Made by a program: the position numbers and the translations under genes. A DNA stretch of 64,000 bases from assembly GCF_001441615.1 (NCBI RefSeq), contig NZ_LAXJ01000003.1:434001-498000 (forward strand), given 5' to 3'. Every line of letters starts with the position of its first letter. Position 1 is the stretch's first letter. A model generated the notes under the pieces. It searched no databases. It saw nothing but the letters and a program-made list of their open reading frames with translations, and had not been told where the DNA came from. Source of the stretch: Roseovarius atlanticus (GTDB taxonomy: Bacteria > Pseudomonadota > Alphaproteobacteria > Rhodobacterales > Rhodobacteraceae). This document shows positions 36,885-44,710 of the stretch, one piece after another.

Positions 36885-37436
36885 ATGTCCGGTTCCGCCC
36901 ACGCCACAGCGGCTGCCCGCCACGGTGGTAATCCCGTTCTGCGGATCATCGGCTGGATCAGCCAGATTTGCGGCATCGTTGCCGCGCTGATGATCGTCGC
37001 GTCGGTCCTGATCGTCTGTCAGATGATCTTTATCCGGTTCGTGCTGAACCAGTCGACGATCTGGCACACGGAGGGTGTGACGTATCTGATGATCGGTGCG
37101 ACCATGATTGGCTTGCCTTACGTGCAATTCGTGCGCGGCCACGTGAACGTGGATCTGCTGCCCATAATGTTGCCCAACAAGGCGCGGCGTGTGCTAGCGG
37201 GGATCGTCATGGCGCTGACCCTGGCCGTGGTCGGCGCGATGCTGTGGCACGGGTATCATTTCTGGCACGAAGCGTGGGACTGGGGTGAGACGTCGAACAC
37301 GCCCTGGAACCCCAAGCTGTGGGTGCCGTATCTGGCGCTGCCGCTGGGCTTTGGCCTCTATGCGCTGCAACTGGCGGCTGACCTGTTCGCGATGTCGACG
37401 GGCATCGACAAGCCCTTCGGGCTGGAGGACGTCTGA
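36885..37436 (+). CDS. TRAP transporter small permease subunit (DctQ family)
   Basis: 183-residue inner-membrane protein with four helices: about residues 25-48 (SQICGIVAALMIVASVLIVCQM), 62-85, 105-128 and 148-170. Typical DctQ marks are FIRFVLNQSTIWHTEGVTYLMIGATMIGLPYVQ and RGHVNVDLLP. It associates with DctM in the symporter. Start ATG 36885 follows CGGAGG; the stop shares one base with the dctM start (TGATG). Confidence 0.94.
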   Translation: MSGSAHATAAARHGGNPVLRIIGWISQICGIVAALMIVASVLIVCQMIFIRFVLNQSTIWHTEGVTYLMIGATMIGLPYVQFVRGHVNVDLLPIMLPNKARRVLAGIVMALTLAVVGAMLWHGYHFWHEAWDWGETSNTPWNPKLWVPYLALPLGFGLYALQLAADLFAMSTGIDKPFGLEDV

Positions 37437-38752
37437 TGGATCCGCTTGCACTGGGTGGCCTGGTCGCCATCATCACAATTGTTGTCCTGTTTTCGGGAAT
37501 ATCCGTGGCGGCGGGCCTGCTGGTCGTCTCGGCCGGGTTCCTGATCATCTTCGACGGGATGAGTTCGTTGTCGCTGATGCCGGAGATCTTTTTCGGCAAA
37601 CTGGACAATTTCGCGCTGCTGTCGATCCCGATGTTCATCATCATGGGGGCGTCCATCGCCTCGACCCGCGCGGGTGCCGACCTTTACGAGGCGCTGGAAC
37701 GCTGGCTGACCCGCGTGCCGGGGGGGCTCGTCGTGTCGAACCTGGGCGCCTGCGCGCTGTTCGCCGCGATGTCGGGGTCCAGTCCGGCCACCTGTGCGGC
37801 CATCGGCAAGATGGGCATCCCCGAGATGCGCAAGCGGGGTTATCCCGATGGCGTCGCCGCCGGGTCCATCGCGGCGGGCGGGACGCTGGGGATCCTCATT
37901 CCGCCGTCGGTCACGATGATCGTCTACGGTATCGCGACCGAGACCTCGATTGGCCGCCTGTTCCTGGCAGGCGTGTTCCCGGGCCTGCTGCTGGTGGGGC
38001 TGTTCATGGCGTGGTCGCTTTATTCCACGTGGAAGTCCGGAAACGCGCAGGTCCTGTCGGCGGGCAGCTATACTTGGCGGCAGCGGGTGGAGATCCTGCC
38101 CAGGGTCGTGCCCTTCCTGCTGATCATCCTCGGTGTGCTCTATGCGATGTATGGCGGCATCGCCACGCCGTCGGAAACGGCCGCTGTTGGCGCGCTGATG
38201 TGCATGTTGATCGCGATGATCATTTACCGGCTTTGGGATCCGCGCCAGATCTGGACCGTGCTGCGTGACAGCACCCGCGAAAGCGTTATGATCCTGTTCA
38301 TCATCGCGGCCGCGGGCGTGTTCTCCTACATGCTGTCGTCGCTGTTCATCACCCAGTCGATTGCCGAGTGGATCGGCACGCTTGACGTGAACCGCTGGGT
38401 GCTGATGGGGGCGATCAACGTCTTCCTGCTGATCGCTGGTTTCTTCCTGCCGCCGGTCGCGGTGATCCTGATGGCCGCACCGATCCTGTTGCCGATGATC
38501 ACGACCGCGGGCTTCGACCCGATCTGGTTCGCCGTGGTGCTGACGATCAACATGGAAATCGGGCTGATCTCGCCGCCGGTGGGCCTGAACCTTTACGTGA
38601 TCAACGGCATCGCGCCGGACATTTCGCTGAAGACGATCCTTATGGGGTCGCTGCCCTTCGTGGCCTGCATGGTGATCGCGATCGTCTTGCTGTGCCTGTT
38701 TCCGGGTATCGCCACCTGGCTGCCCGATATGGTGATGGGAGCCGAGCTATGA
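37436..38752 (+). CDS. TRAP transporter large permease subunit (DctM family)
   Basis: 438-residue, 12-helix permease that carries the ion-coupled substrate path. Seen: FALLSIPMFIIMGASIAST, LFAAMSGSSPATCAAIGKMGIPEM, AAGGTLGILIPPSVTMIVYG, FFLPPVAVILMAAPILLPMI and NMEIGLISPPVGLNLYVING, all conserved DctM blocks. Its first base is shared with the dctQ stop and its stop overlaps the start of matA (ATGA), showing tight coupling of import to malonyl-CoA metabolism. Confidence 0.96.
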   Translation: MDPLALGGLVAIITIVVLFSGISVAAGLLVVSAGFLIIFDGMSSLSLMPEIFFGKLDNFALLSIPMFIIMGASIASTRAGADLYEALERWLTRVPGGLVVSNLGACALFAAMSGSSPATCAAIGKMGIPEMRKRGYPDGVAAGSIAAGGTLGILIPPSVTMIVYGIATETSIGRLFLAGVFPGLLLVGLFMAWSLYSTWKSGNAQVLSAGSYTWRQRVEILPRVVPFLLIILGVLYAMYGGIATPSETAAVGALMCMLIAMIIYRLWDPRQIWTVLRDSTRESVMILFIIAAAGVFSYMLSSLFITQSIAEWIGTLDVNRWVLMGAINVFLLIAGFFLPPVAVILMAAPILLPMITTAGFDPIWFAVVLTINMEIGLISPPVGLNLYVINGIAPDISLKTILMGSLPFVACMVIAIVLLCLFPGIATWLPDMVMGAEL

Positions 38753-40011
38753 CCTTGCTTGCCGATCTTCTGTCGACGGTGTTCGAGCGTCGCTACGGCG
38801 CGGCGCGGGGCCTGCCGCGGGACGACAGGCCCATCGAGGACCTGACCGCCGACCTGATCGGGGCCACGGGCGAGGTCTCGGGCCAGGCCGTGGCACGGCA
38901 GATCCTGACGCGGTACGAAGGCTGGGATGATGCCGCGAAACTGGAGTTTTTTCGGCACCTTGCGAGGGATATGGTGATCAATCCCGAGCGAGTACGCGAC
39001 GCGCTGGACGCGTATGAGCGTGGCCAGTCAAAGGCCACTTACCGCGCCTTCCTGAACGCGTCCGAGTCGCCGCGCCAAGAGTTGATCCGGCGGATGAACC
39101 AGGTGCCGGGTGCCACCAAGCGGCTGGTGGGGATGCGCACGGACCTGCTGCGACTGGGCCGGGACGACGATGAGCTACAGGCGCTGGACCTGGATTTTCG
39201 CCACCTGTTCGCAAGCTGGTTCAATCGCGGGTTCCTGGTGCTGCGCCCGATCAGCTGGGAAAGTCCGGCGCATATCCTGGAAAAGATCATTGCCTACGAG
39301 GCCGTCCACGCGATCGACAGCTGGAACGACCTACGCCGGCGGCTGGAGCCTGCCGACCGGCGCTGTTTCGCGTTTTTCCATCCCGCCATGCCGGACGAGC
39401 CGCTGATTTTCGTCGAGGTGGCGCTGACCGACGGCATTCCGGGATCGATCCAGGAGGTCTTGGCCGAAGAGCGCGATCAGGTTGACGTTGAACGGGCCAA
39501 TACGGCTGTGTTCTATTCGATTTCGAACTGCCAGTCGGGGTTGGCGCAGATCTCGTTCGGCAATTCGCTGATCAAGCAGGTGGCGGCAGATCTTGCCCTG
39601 GAAAACCCCGTGCTGAAGAATTTCGTCACCCTGTCGCCGATTCCGGGCCTGACCCGCTGGATGGAAAGCGTCGATATCAACCCCGAGGCGCAGCAGCCCG
39701 ATGCGCTGTGCGAATATGCGGCCTATTACCTGACCCAGGCCAAGCGGAGCGACGGCTTGCCGCTGGATCCCGTGGCGCGATTCCATCTTGGGAACGGAGC
39801 GCAGGTTCACAAGGTCCACGCCGACGCAGATGTATCGACCAACGGGCTGAAGCAATCCGCAGGGGTGATGGTGAATTACCTCTACGACCTGATCAAGGTG
39901 TCGCAGAACCACGAACGCTTTGCGGCCGAGCAGAGGGTCGCGACGTCGAGCGAAATAAAGTCACAGGCTGCCAGCGCCGCGAAGACACTGCCGGAGGAGG
40001 GACACGCATGA
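38749..40011 (+). CDS. matA: Malonyl-CoA decarboxylase
   Basis: Converts malonyl-CoA to acetyl-CoA and CO2; 420 residues, cytosolic, GNAT-like fold. Seen: N-terminal helical domain followed by LFASWFNRGFLVLRPISWESPA, KIIAYEAVHAIDSWNDLRRRL with the substrate His, FFHPAMPDEPLIFVEVALT with the catalytic region, FYSISNCQSGLAQISFGNSLIK (the family's Ser-containing block) and TLSPIPGL near the CoA site. Overlaps dctM (ATGA) and matB (ATGA). With MatB it turns imported malonate into acetyl-CoA. Confidence 0.96.
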   Translation: MTLLADLLSTVFERRYGAARGLPRDDRPIEDLTADLIGATGEVSGQAVARQILTRYEGWDDAAKLEFFRHLARDMVINPERVRDALDAYERGQSKATYRAFLNASESPRQELIRRMNQVPGATKRLVGMRTDLLRLGRDDDELQALDLDFRHLFASWFNRGFLVLRPISWESPAHILEKIIAYEAVHAIDSWNDLRRRLEPADRRCFAFFHPAMPDEPLIFVEVALTDGIPGSIQEVLAEERDQVDVERANTAVFYSISNCQSGLAQISFGNSLIKQVAADLALENPVLKNFVTLSPIPGLTRWMESVDINPEAQQPDALCEYAAYYLTQAKRSDGLPLDPVARFHLGNGAQVHKVHADADVSTNGLKQSAGVMVNYLYDLIKVSQNHERFAAEQRVATSSEIKSQAASAAKTLPEEGHA

Positions 40012-41525
40012 CCAACCCCCTTTTCGATTCCCTGTTCGGAGATCACGTGGGCAAGGACACGCCGTTTCTTTACCTGCCGAATGGTGAGACGCTGACCCAT
40101 GATCGGTTTCTGCGGCTCGCGGCGCAATATGCCAACGCGTTCACGGCGGCAGGACTGGAACCCGGTGCACGGGTGGCTGCTCAGGTCGAGAAGTCGCATC
40201 ATGCTCTGGCCGTTTATGCCGCTTGCGTGCAGGCAGGGCTGGTGTTCTTGCCACTTAACACCGGCTACACGGTGGAGGAACTGAGCTATTTCATCGAAGA
40301 CAGTGGCGCGTCCATGGTGATCTGCAAGAGCGACAGGCGCGAGGCGCTGAATCCTATTGCGTCCGAACATGGGGCGATGCTGGAGACGCTCGAAGAAGAT
40401 GGCTCCGGTAGTCTGTCAGAGAAGGCGGCGGAGGCGTCCGAGACGTTCGAGACCGTGGACCGCACGGAAGATGATCTGGCTGCGCTGCTCTATACGTCGG
40501 GGACGACGGGGCGGTCGAAAGGCGCGATGCTGAGTCAGGGAAACCTGCTGTCCAACGCCGTGACATTGGCGGAGCACTGGCGGTTCAGCAGTGACGATGT
40601 TCTGCTGCACGCGCTGCCGATCTTTCACACGCACGGTCTGTTCGTGGCCACCAACATCACGCTGGTTGCCGGTGGGGCGATGATCTTTCTGCCGAAATTC
40701 GACCTTGATACGGTGATCAAGCGCTTGCCCGAGGCGACGGCCATGATGGGTGTGCCGACCTTCTACACGCGTCTTCTGGACGACCCGCGCTTCGACAAGG
40801 ATCTGGTGTCGCATATGCGGTTGTTCGTTTCGGGCAGTGCACCGCTTCTGGCCGAAACGCACACGACCTTCGAGAAACGCACGGGGCATCGCATCCTTGA
40901 ACGCTATGGCATGACAGAGACGAACATGAACACGTCGAACCCCTATGACGGCGACCGGCGCGCCGGCACGGTGGGGTTCCCGCTGCCGGGGGTGGAGTTG
41001 AAGATCACCGATCCGGAGACGGGCGAAGAGGTGGCGCAGGGCGAGGTCGGCCAGATCGAGGTGCGCGGCCCGAATGTGTTCCAGGGATATTGGCAGATGC
41101 CCGATAAGACGGCGGCGGAGTTGCGCGAGAACGGCTTTTTCATCACCGGTGATCTGGGTGTCATCGACGATCGCGGATATGTCCAGATCGTGGGGCGCAA
41201 CAAGGACCTGATCATCTCGGGCGGGTACAATATCTATCCCAAGGAGATCGAGCTGGTGCTGGACGAACAGCCCGGCGTGCTGGAAAGCGCGGTGATCGGT
41301 GTGCCCCATGCGGATTTCGGTGAGACGGTGGTGGGCGTGATCGTGCCCGAGGCAGGGGCCGAGCCGGACCTGGATGCGATTGGCGAAGCGACGTCGAAGG
41401 CACTGGCGCGGTTCAAACATCCCCGAAAGCTGATCGTCAGGGAAGAGTTGCCGCGCAACTCGATGGGCAAGGTTCAAAAGAACCTGCTACGGGACGAGTT
41501 CAAGGATTTGTTCGTCACAGCTTGA
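40008..41525 (+). CDS. matB: Malonyl-CoA synthetase (malonate-CoA ligase)
   Basis: AMP-forming ligase of 505 residues making malonyl-CoA from malonate, CoA and ATP. Seen: P-loop LLYTSGTTGRSKGAMLSQGN (about residues 158-177), LPIFHTHGLF, the MatB-typical RYGMTETNMNTSNPYDGDRRAGTVG with the Arg that binds the second carboxylate of malonate, FITGDLGVID, GRNKDLIISGGYNIYPKEIE and the catalytic Lys in NSMGKVQKN. The RYGMTET...NP context and the coupled matA make malonate the substrate with good confidence. It ends the operon, four bases from the convergent photolyase-like gene. Confidence 0.95.
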   Translation: MTNPLFDSLFGDHVGKDTPFLYLPNGETLTHDRFLRLAAQYANAFTAAGLEPGARVAAQVEKSHHALAVYAACVQAGLVFLPLNTGYTVEELSYFIEDSGASMVICKSDRREALNPIASEHGAMLETLEEDGSGSLSEKAAEASETFETVDRTEDDLAALLYTSGTTGRSKGAMLSQGNLLSNAVTLAEHWRFSSDDVLLHALPIFHTHGLFVATNITLVAGGAMIFLPKFDLDTVIKRLPEATAMMGVPTFYTRLLDDPRFDKDLVSHMRLFVSGSAPLLAETHTTFEKRTGHRILERYGMTETNMNTSNPYDGDRRAGTVGFPLPGVELKITDPETGEEVAQGEVGQIEVRGPNVFQGYWQMPDKTAAELRENGFFITGDLGVIDDRGYVQIVGRNKDLIISGGYNIYPKEIELVLDEQPGVLESAVIGVPHADFGETVVGVIVPEAGAEPDLDAIGEATSKALARFKHPRKLIVREELPRNSMGKVQKNLLRDEFKDLFVTA

Positions 41526-41529
41526 AGGG

Positions 41530-42768
41530 TCAGGTCAGCCCGGCATCGTGCAGGATGTCGGGCAGCTTCTTCTTCACCTTGAAATAGCCAGCGGTGGCAT
41601 GGGGCCAGACAAGCGTGTCCCAGTCGCGGCGCCATTCGCGAAGGGTCACCCCCGCGTTGTCCAGCTCCGGCGCGGCCCGGATCAACCATTCGCGCAGGGG
41701 GCCTTGGGGCACGTAGGGTGTTACGATCTGTGTGGCGCCGCGACCGGTGGCCCAGAGGGCCAGTTGCGCGGGATCGTCGGCCTGAAGATTGTCCGCTCTT
41801 TCGGTGATCCGATGGGCGGTGTCGGCCAGCGCGGCCGCTTCGAATTCCGTGACCTTGCCGGATACGGGACGCGGCGAGCGCAGGGCGCTGGCCGCAAGGG
41901 TGGCTGTGGCGCGGATGTCGAAATTCTCCAGCGCGAAATCTTCGGGGCGGCAATCCTCTTCGGTGATCAACAGGACGGCGGGCGCGTCTGGATCGGGGGC
42001 AGACGGGGGGCGTAACGGCTGCACGTCCGGCAGGCCCTTGGGTTCTTCAGCTTCCAAACCCTCGGTGACGTCCGCGAGGTCCGAGGTGTGGGGCGCAAAA
42101 CGGTTGTTCGTGAACTTTGCGATGTTCCAGGCCTCGGCCGCGTAGAACTTGCCACGCGTGTGCAGCCCCGCGACCCACCGCCAGCTGAGCGTGTTCGAGG
42201 CGGGGTCGCCGTCCAGCAGGTGCCGATAGAAGAAATCGGCGCCCAGGCGCCAGGGCAGGCGCAGGGTGAAGATCCAGATCGAGGCGAACCACATGCGCGC
42301 GTGGTTGTGCAGATAGCCGGTGTCGGTCAACTCGCGCGCCCACGCATTCATGCAGTCGAGGTCGGTTTCGCCGGTCTCGGCGCGATGGACGGCGTGACGA
42401 AGGTCGTCGTCGGCGTCCAGTCGTTCAAGATCGGCGCGCAGGCCATCGCGGTAGGCGTCCCAGATCGAGGGGCGGCGTTCCAGCCACCCCTTGAAGTAGA
42501 CGCGCCAGAGAATTTCCTGCATGAACCGCTCCGCGGTTTCCATGCCATGCTCGCGAAGGACTTCTGCGATCACGTCGGTTTCCAGCAACAGACGGCGGCG
42601 CAGATATGGCGACAGCCGGGAGACGTGTTCGTGCCGACCCGGCCCGAGATCGAAATTGCGCCCGTGGGCATAGCCGGTTCCAAGGCGCGGCAGAACTTCG
42701 GCAAAATGCGCCTCTGCGGCGTCCCGGGTGGGTGTTGGCCAGTCCGGCGTCGGGATCGGGTCGGTCAT
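41530..42768 (-). CDS. Photolyase/cryptochrome-like flavoprotein with FAD domain first (apparent domain swap)
   Basis: 412 residues. The N-terminal part (about 30-265) is a photolyase FAD domain: GRNFDLGPGRHEHVSRLSPYL, MQEILWRVYFKGWLERRP, GYLHNHARMWFASIWIFTL, LLDGDPASNTLSWRWVAG and NIAKFTNNRF. The C-terminal part (about 285-412) resembles the alpha/beta domain that normally comes first in photolyases: VLLITEEDCRPEDFALENF is like the LVWFRRDLRLxDNxAL start, and DTLVWPHATAGYFKVKKKLP like the segment ending that domain. So the order seems circularly permuted. Light-dependent DNA repair or signalling is possible but unproven. ATG 42768; convergent with matB. Confidence 0.85.
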   Translation of the reverse strand: MTDPIPTPDWPTPTRDAAEAHFAEVLPRLGTGYAHGRNFDLGPGRHEHVSRLSPYLRRRLLLETDVIAEVLREHGMETAERFMQEILWRVYFKGWLERRPSIWDAYRDGLRADLERLDADDDLRHAVHRAETGETDLDCMNAWARELTDTGYLHNHARMWFASIWIFTLRLPWRLGADFFYRHLLDGDPASNTLSWRWVAGLHTRGKFYAAEAWNIAKFTNNRFAPHTSDLADVTEGLEAEEPKGLPDVQPLRPPSAPDPDAPAVLLITEEDCRPEDFALENFDIRATATLAASALRSPRPVSGKVTEFEAAALADTAHRITERADNLQADDPAQLALWATGRGATQIVTPYVPQGPLREWLIRAAPELDNAGVTLREWRRDWDTLVWPHATAGYFKVKKKLPDILHDAGLT

Positions 42769-42838
42769 CTTGTGCCTCTGCTGCGGGTCGTGCAGAGACG
42801 TAAGCCGGTTGGACGGGATGTCGACAGGCACTCTGGGC

Positions 42839-44710
42839 TTAGCCAAGCTGGCGCAGAGCCCCGCGCAGGGCGCGCGCCTGAAGCGGTTCGGCAAAGCGCG
42901 GCGTTGCGGTATACCCCATGCGCTCCATCGCCTGGTCCTCCTGCGGATGCGGGCTGGCCGTGAGGCCGGACCAGACCAGCGACAACAGAGCGGGCTTGCT
43001 GTGGGCGGCGTCGCGCAGGTGCGAGAGCGCCTTGACCAGCAGTTTCTCGGTTTCGGTGAAATCGGTGCCGAGCGGATAATCCGGCAGCAACTCGTCACGG
43101 TAAGGGGAAAGCCAGCGTGCGATGGTTTCGGGCGTGTTGTGCGCATGTGCCTTGGGGACGGTCCAGGCGGGGTCGATCTTGCCGGCGTTTTGCGCCTGTT
43201 GCAGAAGGCGGGGTTGAAACCGGCTGTCGGCGATCGAGATCAGGCGCTTGATCACCTCTTCGTCGGGCAACCCGCGCAGGAATGCGGCGCCATATTCGGT
43301 GACGACGATGTCGCGCATGTGGCGCGGGACAGTCGTGACCGGCAGTTGCCAGACGATGTTCGAAGTCAGCTCACCACCGCTTTGCCGCGTGGCGGGCAGG
43401 GTGAGCACGGCATGGGCGCCGTCAAGTGCGAAGGCCTGCTCGAAGAAATTGAACTGGCCGCCCACGCCGCTGACCACCTGGCCGGGTTTGGCCGCGTCGG
43501 ACATGGCGTCGCCCAAGAGGCTGACCTGCATGGCGCCGTTCACGAAACGGGCGCCATGCCGGGCGGCGCGTTTGGCCTCTTCATCGCCGTAAAGCGCGTT
43601 GGTGAAGCTGACAGGCATCATCCGAATCTTGGCGCGGCGCTCCGGCGGCAGGGCGCGCAGGCGTTCGTACATGTCGCGGGCATCGACGAAGAAGCCCGCG
43701 TGGATGACAGCGCCGTCGACCTCGCGCCGCAGGATATCGGCCTCGAACAGGGCAACCAGCCCGCCGACCAGCATTTCCGTCACAGCGTAAAGGCCCGTGC
43801 GGAACGGGCCTTCCTCCGGCCCTTGCAGCGGCAGCGGGGCGTCGCGCCAAAGCGCGTGCAGCGATGCGCGGTCGCGGGCGATAAGCGCATTTGCGACCGC
43901 GTCGCCGATCGCACCGATCCCGATCTGCAGGGTGCCGCCGTCTGGCACGAGGCGCGACACGTGCAGCGCGATGGCATGTTGGGCGTCAGACACCGGGCGG
44001 CGCAGGGCCGAGAAAAGATCGACCTGCTCTGGCGGGTCCAGCACCATGGCGCAGTTGCCGGCATCGAGCGCGGCGGGGCCGTCCATGAACGGCAGGGCGT
44101 CGTTGATCTCGGCCACCGCGACGAAATCCATCTCGCCTGCGGCGCGACGGGCGAAGAGGTCGGCGGAAATGTCCGTGTTGCAGGACATGCTGAGCCGGTC
44201 GCCCTGTCGCGGCATGAGTTGGGCCAGGACATTGGGGTTCTGGTCGATCAGCACGTCGCGGGCATGGGTGTAATTGGCCGAAATATACTGGCGCTGGGCA
44301 TACTCGTTGCCGAGCCATGACCCCGCCTGAAAGAAGAACTCGGACACCTCGATGTTGTCGGGCAGGCCCTTGTCCTTGATGAGATCGACGTAAGCAAGCG
44401 AAGGCGCACTTCCGAAAAAGCGGTCCATCGCGGGGTTTAGAAAGCGCGCCTCGATATCGGAGGACGGTTCGGGGCGCTGCAGGCTGAGCGCGGTGAAGAT
44501 TTTCAGGCTGAGGGACGGGTCATCTACGGCGGCACGCACAAGGGCATTCACGAATGTGATCGGCTTGCCGAGACCAAGCGGAAGGGCAAGGCGTATCTCG
44601 CCTCCAGTGGCGTCGAAGGTGGCCCGCGCCATCGCGTCGGCGTCGGTATGGACCTGAGGCCTTTCAGCCAAGGTCGGACCAGCCGGGATCAGGGGCGAAG
44701 CGCGGGCCAT
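42839..44710 (-). CDS. Acetyl-CoA hydrolase/transferase family protein
   Basis: 623-residue CoA-transferase-fold protein, longer than the usual 500 because of its C-terminal extension. Seen: IRLALPLGLGKPITFVNALVRAA in the N-terminal domain, GGTLQIGIGAIGDAVANALI, HAGFFVDARDMYERL and the C-terminal VVSGVGGQFNFFEQAFALDGAHAV with the GGQxNF CoA-loop motif, TSNIVWQL and VVTEYGAAFLRG. It would cleave or exchange CoA on acetyl- or acyl-CoA. It is the last gene of the beta-oxidation operon. The ATG at 44710 gives a 47-base overlap with fadJ; a TTG at 44671 or ATG at 44632 are alternatives, and no clear ribosome binding site decides. Confidence 0.88.
   Translation of the reverse strand: MARASPLIPAGPTLAERPQVHTDADAMARATFDATGGEIRLALPLGLGKPITFVNALVRAAVDDPSLSLKIFTALSLQRPEPSSDIEARFLNPAMDRFFGSAPSLAYVDLIKDKGLPDNIEVSEFFFQAGSWLGNEYAQRQYISANYTHARDVLIDQNPNVLAQLMPRQGDRLSMSCNTDISADLFARRAAGEMDFVAVAEINDALPFMDGPAALDAGNCAMVLDPPEQVDLFSALRRPVSDAQHAIALHVSRLVPDGGTLQIGIGAIGDAVANALIARDRASLHALWRDAPLPLQGPEEGPFRTGLYAVTEMLVGGLVALFEADILRREVDGAVIHAGFFVDARDMYERLRALPPERRAKIRMMPVSFTNALYGDEEAKRAARHGARFVNGAMQVSLLGDAMSDAAKPGQVVSGVGGQFNFFEQAFALDGAHAVLTLPATRQSGGELTSNIVWQLPVTTVPRHMRDIVVTEYGAAFLRGLPDEEVIKRLISIADSRFQPRLLQQAQNAGKIDPAWTVPKAHAHNTPETIARWLSPYRDELLPDYPLGTDFTETEKLLVKALSHLRDAAHSKPALLSLVWSGLTASPHPQEDQAMERMGYTATPRFAEPLQARALRGALRQLG

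Noticed and set aside
44632..44710. The 47-base overlap between fadJ and the acetyl-CoA hydrolase as a sign of frameshift or fusion
   Set aside because: Both proteins are complete without it; an uncertain start codon explains the overlap better.
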